This document shows positions 1-9,167 of a stretch of DNA of 64,000 nucleotides, piece by piece; position 1 is the stretch's first letter, and each line of letters starts with the position of its first letter. The DNA comes from an uncultured Fibrobacter sp. Its GTDB lineage: Bacteria; Fibrobacterota; Fibrobacteria; Fibrobacterales; Fibrobacteraceae. The position numbers and the translations under genes were made by a program. The notes below the pieces were generated by a model, which saw nothing but the letters and a program-made list of their open reading frames with translations, had not been told where the DNA came from and did not search any database. Where the stretch lies: assembly GCA_900313675.1 (NCBI GenBank), contig OMSO01000016.1, forward strand, positions 1-64,000, read 5' to 3'.

Positions 1-1
1 G

Positions 2-1855
2 AAACTTCGTTCGCTCAAGACTATGGAAGGCCGTGAAATGGCCGGTGCACGCGCCCTTTGGCACGCAACAGGAACCAAGGTGGAAGACTTTGGTAAGCCG
101 GTGATTTGCGTGGTGAACAGCTATACCCAGTTTGTTCCGGGCCACGTTCACTTGAAAGACTTGGGCCAGGTGGTCGCCCGCGCCATCGAAGCCGCCGGCG
201 GTGTCGCTAAGGAAATGAACACCATCGCCGTGGATGACGGTATCGCCATGGGCCACGACGGCATGCTTTACAGCCTCCCCAGCCGCGACCTGATTGCAGA
301 CTCCACCGAATACATGGCTAACGCCCACCGCGCCGACGCCCTGGTTTGTATTTCTAACTGCGACAAGGTGACTCCGGGTATGCTCATGGCCGCCATGCGT
401 CTCAACATTCCGGCAATCTTCGTGAGCGGCGGCCCGATGGAAGCCGGCCACGTGACTACGAAGGACGGCAAGGACCGCGCCCTCGACCTGATTGACGCCA
501 TGATCGATTCCGCCGACAGCACCATCAGCGACGAAGAAGTGGCCGCCATCGAAGCGAACTCCTGCCCCACTTGCGGTTCCTGCTCCGGCATGTTCACCGC
601 AAACTCCATGAACTCCCTGACCGAAGCGCTCGGCCTCAGCCTCCCGGGCAACGGCACCATCGTTGCAACGCACGCCGAACGCAAGAAGCTGTTCGAAGCC
701 GCCGGTAAGCGCATCGTGGAACTCTGCCACCAGTATTACGATTTGAACGACGACAGCATTCTCCCCCGCAGCATCGCCACGAAGGACGCCTTCGAAAACG
801 CCATGCGCCTCGACATCGCCATGGGCGGTTCCTCCAACACCGTGCTCCACTTGCTTGCCGTGGCACAGGAAGCGGGCGTCGACTTCACCATGAAGGACAT
901 CGACCGCCTCTCCCGCAACACGCCGTGCATCTGCAAGGTCGCCCCGACGGTCCACAACATCCACGTTGAAAACGTGAACCGCGCCGGTGGCATCATGGGC
1001 ATTCTCGGTGAACTGGACCGCATGGGCCTCATCCACAAGGACGCAAAGACTGTTCACGCGAAGACCATGGGCGAAGCTCTCGAAGTAAACGACCTGAAGC
1101 GCAACCCCAGCGAAGAAGCCAAGCAGCGCTACCTCGCAGGCCCGGGCCGCAAGTACAACCTGGTCGCTTTCTCCCAGAATTTCATGTACCCGGATCACGA
1201 TCTCGACCGCGCCACGGGTGCTATCCGCGACGGCGAACACGCCTACACCAAGGACGGCGGCCTCGCTGTTCTGTACGGAAACCTCGCCGTGGACGGCTGC
1301 ATCGTGAAGACCGCTGGCGTCGATGAATCCATCTTCAAGTTCACCGGCCCCGCCGTGGTTTTCGAAAGCCAGGAAGATGCCGTGAAGGGCATTCTCGACC
1401 CGAACGTGGTGAAGGCTGGCGACGTGGTCGTTATCCGCTACGAAGGCCCGAAGGGTGGCCCCGGCATGCAGGAAATGCTCTACCCCACCAGCTACCTCAA
1501 GAGCCGTCACCTGGGCAAGTCCTGCGCCCTCCTCACCGACGGACGCTTCTCCGGCGGTACCAGCGGCCTCTCTATCGGCCATGCTTCTCCGGAAGCCGCC
1601 AACAAGGGTAACATCGGCCTCGTGCACACGGGCGACGTCATCGAAATCGACATCCCGAACCGCAGCATCAACGTGCAGCTCACCGACGACGAACTCGCCG
1701 AACGCCGCAAGGAAATGGAAGCCCGCGGCGCCAAGGCTTGGAAGCCGGAAACCCGCAACCGCGTTGTCAGCAAGGCTCTGCAGGCTTATGCTGCGATGGC
1801 ATCCAGTGCCGACAAAGGCGCTGTCCGCGATTTGAGCCTCATTGGTGTGAAGTAG
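2..1855 (+). CDS. ilvD: Dihydroxy-acid dehydratase, 5' end cut by window edge
   Basis: Catalyses dehydration of 2,3-dihydroxy-isovalerate and 2,3-dihydroxy-3-methylvalerate to the 2-oxo acids in valine and isoleucine synthesis, in the cytoplasm. Sequence from the ATG at 23 matches the IlvD/Edd family throughout. The Fe-S ligand cysteines appear as SNCDK (Cys about 113 counted from that ATG) and [10 protein letters not shown] (about 181-187). [21 protein letters not shown] and the C-terminal GGPGMQEML and DGRFSGG motifs are also present. Reading continues in frame upstream of the ATG to the window edge (KLRSLKT). Because family members carry about 10-15 residues before the corresponding MAGARALW segment, the true start probably lies outside the window. 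A hairpin terminator follows the gene. Family assignment is secure; only the start is open. Confidence 0.96.
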   Translation, partial: KLRSLKTMEGREMAGARALWHATGTKVEDFGKPVICVVNSYTQFVPGHVHLKDLGQVVARAIEAAGGVAKEMNTIAVDDGIAMGHDGMLYSLPSRDLIADSTEYMANAHRADALVCISNCDKVTPGMLMAAMRLNIPAIFVSGGPMEAGHVTTKDGKDRALDLIDAMIDSADSTISDEEVAAIEANSCPTCGSCSGMFTANSMNSLTEALGLSLPGNGTIVATHAERKKLFEAAGKRIVELCHQYYDLNDDSILPRSIATKDAFENAMRLDIAMGGSSNTVLHLLAVAQEAGVDFTMKDIDRLSRNTPCICKVAPTVHNIHVENVNRAGGIMGILGELDRMGLIHKDAKTVHAKTMGEALEVNDLKRNPSEEAKQRYLAGPGRKYNLVAFSQNFMYPDHDLDRATGAIRDGEHAYTKDGGLAVLYGNLAVDGCIVKTAGVDESIFKFTGPAVVFESQEDAVKGILDPNVVKAGDVVVIRYEGPKGGPGMQEMLYPTSYLKSRHLGKSCALLTDGRFSGGTSGLSIGHASPEAANKGNIGLVHTGDVIEIDIPNRSINVQLTDDELAERRKEMEARGAKAWKPETRNRVVSKALQAYAAMASSADKGAVRDLSLIGVK

Positions 1856-1867
1856 TTCAGATCTAGA

Positions 1868-1903
1868 TCCTTCGACTCCGCTGCGCTCCGCTCAGGATGA
1901 CAC
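1868..1903 (-). repeat. Dispersed GTCAT...ATC palindromic element, copy 1
   Basis: Read on the minus strand this is GTCATCCTGAGCGGAG, a short spacer, then TCGAAGGATC. It shares the GTCAT start and ATC end with copies at 13901, 19640, 28883 and 37224, while the stem sequence differs. It lies in the intergenic gap after ilvD. Confidence 0.6.
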
Positions 1904-1956
1904 GTTCGAAGCGGAAGACGACAATGCCGGGAAAAACCGGCGATAACAAAGGCATT

Positions 1957-1984
1957 AAGCCCCTCCTTTGGAGGGGCTTTTTTT
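1957..1984 (+). terminator. Rho-independent terminator after ilvD
   Basis: AAGCCCCTCC and GGAGGGGCTT form a perfect 10-bp stem around a TTT loop, followed directly by a T run. It separates ilvD from the histidine kinase operon. Confidence 0.9.
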
Positions 1985-2012
1985 ATAATTCTAGTTGTCG
2001 GAGGTCTTTCTC

Positions 2013-4622
2013 ATGGAATCGAAAAAACAGGCCAGCATTATGCGGGCCGCCATCACGGCGGCAATCGTTGTAGCGGCCATTCTGATTGTAGGCTCTTTCT
2101 GGAACGGAAAAAGCGCCGGCGCAGACACCGAAAAGGCTGTCAGGAGCGTGAGCCTCCTTTACCTGAACGAACTGGCCGAACGTCGCGAGCAGGTGGTTTC
2201 CGCAAGGCTTGCAGACTACATCAGCGACATGGACATCGCCATAGGCCTTATCGAAAAAGACGACCTCAAGAGCATCGAAAAACTCCAAGCCTACCAGGCC
2301 CGTATGAAACAGCTCTACGGGCTCGAAAAGTTCGCCTTCGTGGACACTACGGGACTTATCTACACCTCCCGCGGAACCCGCACCGACATCCAACTGTACA
2401 ACATCGACTACAACAACCTCCAAAAACCCGAAATTTCCATCAAGAACGTAAGCGCCGAGAACAAGACCATCATCATCGCCATCCCCGTTGACCGGCTACC
2501 CCTAGAAGACCGGGTCCTGGTGGTGTGCTTCATGGAATTGAGTATCCCGAACCTGCTAGAAGGACTCTCCTTGCAAGGGGGCAACAACAACTCCACCTTC
2601 TGTAACATCTACACCAAAGACGGGAAAGCCCTCACCGACATGGTGCTAGGCGGCCTTGCCAGCGAAGACAACCTGCTGAACGCCCTCAGCCACGCCGATT
2701 ACAACATGGGCTATTCCTTTGAAAAGGTAAAGGACGATTTCAACGGACACATCGAAGGCGAAGTCTCGTTCACCTACAACAACATTCGCGAGACCCTGTA
2801 CTACGTGCCTATCCACAATACAGACTGGATGCTCACCTACCTCATCCGGGAAAGTGTCATCAGCAACCAGATTGGCAGCATCTCTTCGGGAATCATCGTC
2901 CGGAGCCAGTTCCTTTCGGCGGTAACGGCCTTTGTGCTCGTCGCCATGTTCGTCTTTATCATCTTGCATGTCCGGCGCACCACAAGGGTTTCGCTCCAGC
3001 ACGAAATCCAGGAAGCCGAGGACCGTATCAAGCGGGAGGCCCTTTCCGAGGCCCTGAAGGTGGCCGAGGAATCCAACAGGGCAAAGACCATATTCCTCTC
3101 CAACATGAGCCACGAGATTCGCACCCCCATGAACGCCATCATCGGGCTGGACAGCCTCGCCCTCCATGAACCGGGACTTTCGGACAAGGTCAAGGACTAC
3201 CTACAAAAAATCGGAGGCTCCGCCGAACACCTGCTGAACCTCATCAACGAAATCCTGGACATGTCCCGCATCGAATCGGGCAAGTTCGCCCTGAAGAACG
3301 AGGAATTCCCCTTCTCCAAGCTTATGGAGCAGGTGAACACCATGTTCAGCGTGCAGTGTCAAGAAAAGGGAATCCAGTACAACTGCCACTTTATCGGAAA
3401 CATCGACGAATACTTCGTAGGCGACGACATGAAGCTCCGACAGGTGCTCATCAACATCCTCGGAAACGCCGTCAAGTTCACCAACAAGGGCGGAAGCATT
3501 GATTTCAGCGTCCAGAAGACTGCCTCGTTCAACAGCAAGTCCACCCTCAGGTTTACCATCAAGGACACGGGTATCGGCATGAGCAAGGAATTCTTGCCAA
3601 AGATTTTCGACTCCTTCGCCCAGGAAAACACAGGAAATTCCAGCAATTACGGCGGTTCGGGCCTTGGCCTTGCCATTTCCAAGAGTATCGTGGAACTAAT
3701 GAACGGCAACATCGAGGTAGAAAGCGAAAAGGGCAAGGGCACCACCTTTACCATTACCGTCACCCTGCAAGATTCTACGAAAAAGCACGAGAAGGACAAC
3801 GGAGACATCGACATACGCCTGAACGAACTGAGCGTGCTTGTGGTGGACGACGACCCGGTGGCCCTGGAGCATGCAAAGCTGGTGCTGGAACTGGCGGGAA
3901 TCGCCACCGAAACGGCAAACTCCGGAAAGGAGGCCGTGGAGATGGTCAAGCTGCGCCACGCCCGCAGGGAGCCTTTCAACCTGATTATCGTGGACTGGCA
4001 GATGCCCGAGATGGACGGCGTAGAGACCGCAAGGCAGATACGTGCCACCACCGGCGACGAATCGGCAATCATCATCCTTACCGCCTATAACTGGGACGAC
4101 ATCCTGGACGAGGCCATCCAGGCAGGCGTCGACAGCTTTATCGCAAAACCGATCTTTACGGGAGCGCTGCTGGACGAATTCAAGACCGTGCTCAAGAAAA
4201 AACGGAGCGCAGAACAGTCCACCCGCAAAAAGGCGGAACTGAAGGGCAGGCACATACTCCTTGCCGAAGACGTAGAAGTCAACGCCCAGATTATGGAGAA
4301 CGTGCTGGAAATGCGCGGCATGAAAACGGACATCGCCGTGAACGGCAAGATTGCCGTGGAGATGTTCAGCAAGCAGCCCGAAGGCTATTACGACGCCATT
4401 CTCATGGACATGCGCATGCCCGAAATGGACGGTTTGCAGGCCACCATGGCCATCCGAAAGATGGACCGGGCCGACGCCCAAAAAATCCCGATTATCGCCC
4501 TTACGGCCAACGCCTTCGACGAAGACGTGCAGCGGAGCCTGCAGGCGGGCCTCAACGCCCACCTTTCAAAGCCCGTGCAGCCCGAGACCCTCTTTGAAAC
4601 CCTGGAAACGATGATTCCATAA
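2013..4622 (+). CDS. Membrane hybrid histidine kinase, periplasmic sensor, two receiver domains
   Basis: First gene of the phosphorelay operon (869 aa). The ATG at 2013 is chosen over an upstream TTG (1995) because GGAGG at 2000-2004 is spaced 8 nt from it. Order: TM1 (about residues 9-30), a periplasmic region of about 265 residues (probably Cache-like; not proven), TM2 (about 297-321), a short coiled coil, HisKA with [13 protein letters not shown] (His about 366), HATPase_c with DTGIGM and GGSGLGLAIS, then two receivers. REC1 has VVDDDP, phospho-Asp in VDWQMPEMDG (about 661) and a conserved Lys. REC2 has LLAEDVEVN, Asp in LMDMRMPEMDG (about 799) and HLSKP. All catalytic residues look intact. 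It probably autophosphorylates on a periplasmic cue and passes phosphate through its receivers to the free HPt encoded two genes downstream. The ligand is unknown. Confidence 0.9.
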   Translation: MESKKQASIMRAAITAAIVVAAILIVGSFWNGKSAGADTEKAVRSVSLLYLNELAERREQVVSARLADYISDMDIAIGLIEKDDLKSIEKLQAYQARMKQLYGLEKFAFVDTTGLIYTSRGTRTDIQLYNIDYNNLQKPEISIKNVSAENKTIIIAIPVDRLPLEDRVLVVCFMELSIPNLLEGLSLQGGNNNSTFCNIYTKDGKALTDMVLGGLASEDNLLNALSHADYNMGYSFEKVKDDFNGHIEGEVSFTYNNIRETLYYVPIHNTDWMLTYLIRESVISNQIGSISSGIIVRSQFLSAVTAFVLVAMFVFIILHVRRTTRVSLQHEIQEAEDRIKREALSEALKVAEESNRAKTIFLSNMSHEIRTPMNAIIGLDSLALHEPGLSDKVKDYLQKIGGSAEHLLNLINEILDMSRIESGKFALKNEEFPFSKLMEQVNTMFSVQCQEKGIQYNCHFIGNIDEYFVGDDMKLRQVLINILGNAVKFTNKGGSIDFSVQKTASFNSKSTLRFTIKDTGIGMSKEFLPKIFDSFAQENTGNSSNYGGSGLGLAISKSIVELMNGNIEVESEKGKGTTFTITVTLQDSTKKHEKDNGDIDIRLNELSVLVVDDDPVALEHAKLVLELAGIATETANSGKEAVEMVKLRHARREPFNLIIVDWQMPEMDGVETARQIRATTGDESAIIILTAYNWDDILDEAIQAGVDSFIAKPIFTGALLDEFKTVLKKKRSAEQSTRKKAELKGRHILLAEDVEVNAQIMENVLEMRGMKTDIAVNGKIAVEMFSKQPEGYYDAILMDMRMPEMDGLQATMAIRKMDRADAQKIPIIALTANAFDEDVQRSLQAGLNAHLSKPVQPETLFETLETMIP

Positions 4623-4634
4623 CGGAGATTCCCG

Positions 4635-6338
4635 ATGAAAAAGTTTCGACAGAACAGGACCATCAAGAGGAACGTCCTCATCGTAGATGACGAACTGATC
4701 AACCGCGAGATTCTCGGGAATATCCTTTCGCAGGAATATACGGTCAGCTATGCCGACAACGCGAAAGACGCCCTGGAAAAACTTGCGGAAAAGGAATCCA
4801 GCTATTCCCTGGTGCTTCTGGACCTGCTCATGCCTGTCATGGACGGTTTCCAGTTCTTGCAGAAGCGGAGCGAAGACGAAGCCCTCAAGCGGATTCCCGT
4901 CATCGTGATGACCTCGGAAAAGGAATCCGAAGTCCGAAGCCTCAAGCTGGGAGCAGAAGACTTTATCAAGAAACCCTTCGACATGCCCGAGGTGGTGCTT
5001 GCCCGCTGCGAACGCATTATCGAGCTGTTCGAAGACCAGAGCCTCATCAAGCAGACCGAAAGGGACTCCGTCACGGGGCTCTACACCCACGACTATTTCT
5101 TTGAATACATCCGTCAGATCGAGCGCTGGGATGCAGACACCAGCCGCGACGTGCTGGTCATTGACATCGAGCGGTTCCACCTGGTGAACGAGTTCTGCGG
5201 AAGGCCCTTTGGCGACCTGCTGCTTTCGAAAATAGCGGAAACCCTGGAAAGGGAGCTGCCGGCCATGAACGCCATAGCCTGCCGTGCAAACGCAGATACC
5301 TTCTATGTCTATGCCGCCCACCAGGACGACTACGAAGACCTGCACGTGGCCATCTTGAACGTGCTGAACGATTTCAAGATGAACAACATCCGCGTGCGTT
5401 GCGGCCTTTGGGAAAACGTATCCAAGGACGTAGAAGTAGAGGCCTGGTTTGACCGGGCAAAAATCGCCTGCGACCAGATTCGGGGCGACTACACCCATAC
5501 CCTCGCCCGCTACGACAACGAAATTCACGCCAGGCATGTCTTTGAAGAGACCCTCATCCGGGACCTCCCCGAAGCCATCGCCAACAAGGACCTGGTGGTC
5601 TATTTCCAGCCCAAGTACAACATCGAGGGCGACACGCCGAGACTTACCAGCGCCGAGGCGCTTATCCGCTGGAACCACCCGAAGCTCGGGTTCGTAAGCC
5701 CCGGTGATTTTGTGCCCCTTTTCGAATCCAACGGGCTTATCCAGAAGGTGGACAACTTCGTGTGGAGCGAAGCCGCCGCCCAGATCCGCAAGTGGAAGGA
5801 ACTGTTCGGAATCACCGTTCCCGTTTCGGTAAACGTTTCCCGCATCGACATTCTGGACCCGACGCTGGAATCCAAGCTGGACAACATCCTCAAGGAAAAC
5901 GGCCTTTCTCCCAGCGAATACATGCTGGAAATTACCGAAAGCGCCTACTCCGAAAATGCAAGAAGGCTCATCGAGGTCGTAGAGAACCTGCGCAAGAAGG
6001 GTTTCCGTATCGAGATGGACGATTTCGGTTCCGGTTATTCTTCCCTCAACATGATTACGAGCCTCCCCATCGATATTTTGAAAATCGACATGTCGTTCAT
6101 CCGCAACATGGAAAAGGACGAACGGAACATGAAGCTGGTGGAACTGGTCATCGACATCGCCAAGTTCCTGAACGTGCCCACGGTGGCCGAAGGCGTAGAG
6201 ACCGACTCCCAGCTGAAAACCCTAAAGCAAATGGGTTGCGGTATCATTCAGGGATATTACTTCTCGAAGCCGGTTCCAGCCGGAGAATTCTCAAAGTTTA
6301 TAGAAAAGGAACTCGAACATAGGAGAAACGCCCCATGA
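4635..6338 (+). CDS. Response regulator: REC, degenerate GGDEF, EAL c-di-GMP phosphodiesterase
   Basis: 567 aa; starts 12 nt after the kinase, with GGAG in the gap. Residues about 13-130 are a receiver (LIVDDE, phospho-Asp in LLDLLMPVMDG, KKPF). About 135-290 are a GGDEF-type domain in which the signature is replaced by ANADTF, so diguanylate cyclase activity is unlikely. About 305-555 are an EAL domain with the recognised catalytic and metal residues: AEALIRW, SVNVSR, EITES, DDFGSGYSS, LKIDMSF, AEGVET and QGYYFSKP. It is therefore predicted to hydrolyse c-di-GMP when phosphorylated. It is the only output protein in the operon, hence the likely end point of the relay. A GTP-sensing role for the degenerate GGDEF domain is known in relatives but not shown here. 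Confidence 0.92.
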   Translation: MKKFRQNRTIKRNVLIVDDELINREILGNILSQEYTVSYADNAKDALEKLAEKESSYSLVLLDLLMPVMDGFQFLQKRSEDEALKRIPVIVMTSEKESEVRSLKLGAEDFIKKPFDMPEVVLARCERIIELFEDQSLIKQTERDSVTGLYTHDYFFEYIRQIERWDADTSRDVLVIDIERFHLVNEFCGRPFGDLLLSKIAETLERELPAMNAIACRANADTFYVYAAHQDDYEDLHVAILNVLNDFKMNNIRVRCGLWENVSKDVEVEAWFDRAKIACDQIRGDYTHTLARYDNEIHARHVFEETLIRDLPEAIANKDLVVYFQPKYNIEGDTPRLTSAEALIRWNHPKLGFVSPGDFVPLFESNGLIQKVDNFVWSEAAAQIRKWKELFGITVPVSVNVSRIDILDPTLESKLDNILKENGLSPSEYMLEITESAYSENARRLIEVVENLRKKGFRIEMDDFGSGYSSLNMITSLPIDILKIDMSFIRNMEKDERNMKLVELVIDIAKFLNVPTVAEGVETDSQLKTLKQMGCGIIQGYYFSKPVPAGEFSKFIEKELEHRRNAP

Positions 6339-6676
6339 TTACCATCGAAAAACTGAAAGCCTTCGGCGCCAATACCGAAGAGGGTCTTGGCCGCTGCATG
6401 GGAAACGAGGCGCTGTACTTGCGGCTGGTAGCCACAATCCCCGCCGAAAAGAACTTTGACAAGCTCAAGACGTCTATCGAGAGCAACAACCTGGACGAGG
6501 CCTTCGACGCGGTCCATGCCCTGAAAGGGGTCCTTGGGAACCTGGCCCTCACGCCCATGTTCGACATGGCGGTAAAGATTACGGAACCCCTGCGGAACCG
6601 TACCGCAATGGATTACAGCGGAATGGTCTCGGAACTGCTTAACCTCAGGGACAAACTGTCGGAACTGTGCGCATAA
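6335..6676 (+). CDS. Free-standing histidine phosphotransfer (HPt) protein
   Basis: 113 aa. Its ATG overlaps the stop of the EAL regulator (ATGA), indicating translational coupling. The HPt signature AVHALKGVLGNL is present with the phospho-accepting histidine at His61. The rest is predicted all-helical, as expected for the four-helix HPt bundle. No other HPt domain is evident in this operon, and all four kinases carry C-terminal receivers. It is therefore the probable shared carrier between the hybrid kinases and the REC-EAL output. Cytoplasmic. Identification rests on the HPt motif, the size and the context. Confidence 0.85.
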   Translation: MITIEKLKAFGANTEEGLGRCMGNEALYLRLVATIPAEKNFDKLKTSIESNNLDEAFDAVHALKGVLGNLALTPMFDMAVKITEPLRNRTAMDYSGMVSELLNLRDKLSELCA

Positions 6677-6699
6677 ACACTTAACCGAAAGGTGCAACC

Positions 6700-9165
6700 A
6701 TGTTCAACCATTTCAAGCTGAACGACAAGAACATGTCCATCGTAGAAGACATCGGGCGCTACATGCCCGGTGGATTCTTCATCTACAAGGCTCAAGGTGA
6801 TGGCGAACTGCTATACGCAAACCACACGGTGTTCGATATTTTCGGGTGCCGTGACCTGGACGAATTCAAGTCACTGACCGGTTTCACCTTCAAGGGCATG
6901 GTTTACACCGAGGATTACGAAAAAATTCAGTCCTCTATCGACAAGCAAATCGTAAAATCAAGCGAAAAACTGGACTATGTCGAGTACCGCATCAAGCGCA
7001 AAGACGGAAAGCTCCGTTGGGTAGATGATTACGGACACTACGCCGACAGCGAAAACTACGGCGGGCTCTACTACGTGTTTATTTCGGACATTACCGAAAA
7101 GCACGAACAAATTGAACAGAAGCTGTTGGAAGGCCAAAAACAGCGGGCGCAGCTGGACAGCATGATTACCGCCATGGCCTCGGACTACCGAAGCGTCTAT
7201 CACGTGGATCTAGACAAGGACGACGCCGTCTGTTACCGCGGCGACCCCGAAGATAAACACCAGCATGCCGAAGGAGTGCATTTCCCTTACCTGGAACGGT
7301 TCCGGGACTACGGCAACAACTGCGTTACCGAAAAATACCGTGAAGGATTCTTGAAGTTCATCGAGCCCGCGAACATCCGCGAGGCGCTCCAGAACGAACA
7401 GCTGATCGCCTACCGCTACCTGGCCCGCCGGGACGGCAAGGAATACTACGAGATGATCCGCATGGCTGGGGTGCATCACCCTGAAGACCGCAAGGACCAC
7501 ATGGTACATGCGGTAGGAATGGGGCTCACCATCATCGATGCCGAAATGCGGGATTCCATGGCCAAGAACCAGGCCCTAGGCGAAGCACTGGACGCGGCGG
7601 AAGAGGCCAGCAAGGCAAAGACGGCCTTCCTTTCGAACATGAGCCACGAAATCCGCACGCCCATGAACGCCATCATCGGCCTCAACAGCCTAGCCCTGAG
7701 AGACCCGGCCATTTCGGAGCGGACCCGCGAATACCTGGAAAAGATTGGCGGGAGTGCACGGCACCTGCTGGGGCTCATCAACGACATTCTGGACATGAGT
7801 CGAATCGAATCCGGCAGGCTGGTGATGCGCAAGGAGGAATTCTCCTTTGCCGGGATGCTAGAGCAGATCAACACCATGGTCATGTCCCAGTGCTCGGACA
7901 AGGGCCTCAAATTCGAATGCCATATCGAGGGCCGCATCGACGACTACTTTATCGGCGACGACATGAAGCTCAAGCAGGTGTTCATCAACATCTTGAGCAA
8001 CGCCATCAAGTTTACCGAAGCCCCCGGCAGCATCACCCTCACCATTTCCAAGGTGGCCCAGTTCGAAGACCAGAGTACCCTGAAATTCGAGGTGAAGGAC
8101 ACGGGTATCGGCATGGACGAATCCTTTATTCCGAAAGTATTCGATTCCTTTACCCAAGAAGATTCCAGCCGCAAGAACAAGTTCGGCTCCACCGGGCTTG
8201 GCATGGCCATTACCAAGAACATCGTGGAAATGATGAACGGTTCTATCTCGGTAAAGTCAAAGAAAGGCGAAGGTTCCGTATTCACGGTGGTGGTGACCCT
8301 CAAGAACTGCGACCACGAAGTAATGTCTATAGACCACGTGAACCTGCGCGACATCAGCGTGCTGGTCGTCGATGACGACCCCATTGCCTGCGAACACGCG
8401 CGGTTCGTGCTGGACGAGGCGGGCATCAAGGCGGACACCAGCACCAGCGGCGAAGAAGCCCTGCAGATGCTGGAGGTAAAGCACGCCAAGCACGAGCCCT
8501 ACAACCTGGTGCTCCTGGACTGGAAAATGCCCAACATGGACGGCCTGGAAGTGGCGACGAAGATCCGTGAACGTTACGACAACGAGACTACGGTGATTAT
8601 CCTTACCGCCTACAACTGGGACGAAATCATGGACGAGGCGCTGCATATCGGGGTGGACAGTTTCCTTGCGAAACCGCTCTTTGCAAGCAACGTCATCGAC
8701 GAGTTCGAACGCATCGCCCGTCGAAACAACATGAACCTTTTCAAGAAAAAGTGCCGTGCAAGCCTCGCCGGGCGGCATATCCTGCTGGCCGAAGACATCC
8801 TCATCAATGCCGAAATCATGAAGGAACTGTTGACGGTAAAAGACGCCATTGTCGATCACGCCGTAAACGGCCAGATTGCACTGGACATGTTCGCCAAGAG
8901 CGACGAAAATTACTACGACGCCATCTTGATGGACATCCGTATGCCCGAAATGGACGGTCTGGAAGCGACCAGGGCCATACGCGCCCTGGACCGGAGCGAC
9001 GCCAAAACGGTGCCCATCGTGGCCATGACCGCAAACGCCTTCGACGAAGACGTGCAACGCTCCCTGCAGGTAGGCATGAACGCGCACCTTTCGAAACCGG
9101 TGGAACCGGAACACCTGTACCAGACTCTCGAAGAGCTCATCTGGTCAGCGGAGAATAGGAAATAG
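6700..9165 (+). CDS. Cytoplasmic PAS hybrid histidine kinase with two receivers
   Basis: 821 aa, 23 nt after the HPt gene, with AAAGGTG as a plausible ribosome site. No membrane segment is visible. Residues about 20-145 form a PAS/PAC domain ([10 protein letters not shown]...[12 protein letters not shown]). About 150-290 is a second, PAS-like region without a clear name. HisKA follows with [13 protein letters not shown] (His about 316), then HATPase_c with DTGIGMDES and [13 protein letters not shown]1 (VVDDDP, Asp in [11 protein letters not shown] about 607) and REC2 (LLAEDILIN, Asp in [11 protein letters not shown] about 745, HLSKP). The catalytic core is closely related to the first kinase of the operon, pointing to duplication with swapped sensor ends. 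It probably reports an intracellular signal to the same HPt. Confidence 0.9.
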   Translation: MFNHFKLNDKNMSIVEDIGRYMPGGFFIYKAQGDGELLYANHTVFDIFGCRDLDEFKSLTGFTFKGMVYTEDYEKIQSSIDKQIVKSSEKLDYVEYRIKRKDGKLRWVDDYGHYADSENYGGLYYVFISDITEKHEQIEQKLLEGQKQRAQLDSMITAMASDYRSVYHVDLDKDDAVCYRGDPEDKHQHAEGVHFPYLERFRDYGNNCVTEKYREGFLKFIEPANIREALQNEQLIAYRYLARRDGKEYYEMIRMAGVHHPEDRKDHMVHAVGMGLTIIDAEMRDSMAKNQALGEALDAAEEASKAKTAFLSNMSHEIRTPMNAIIGLNSLALRDPAISERTREYLEKIGGSARHLLGLINDILDMSRIESGRLVMRKEEFSFAGMLEQINTMVMSQCSDKGLKFECHIEGRIDDYFIGDDMKLKQVFINILSNAIKFTEAPGSITLTISKVAQFEDQSTLKFEVKDTGIGMDESFIPKVFDSFTQEDSSRKNKFGSTGLGMAITKNIVEMMNGSISVKSKKGEGSVFTVVVTLKNCDHEVMSIDHVNLRDISVLVVDDDPIACEHARFVLDEAGIKADTSTSGEEALQMLEVKHAKHEPYNLVLLDWKMPNMDGLEVATKIRERYDNETTVIILTAYNWDEIMDEALHIGVDSFLAKPLFASNVIDEFERIARRNNMNLFKKKCRASLAGRHILLAEDILINAEIMKELLTVKDAIVDHAVNGQIALDMFAKSDENYYDAILMDIRMPEMDGLEATRAIRALDRSDAKTVPIVAMTANAFDEDVQRSLQVGMNAHLSKPVEPEHLYQTLEELIWSAENRK

Positions 9166-9167
9166 GT

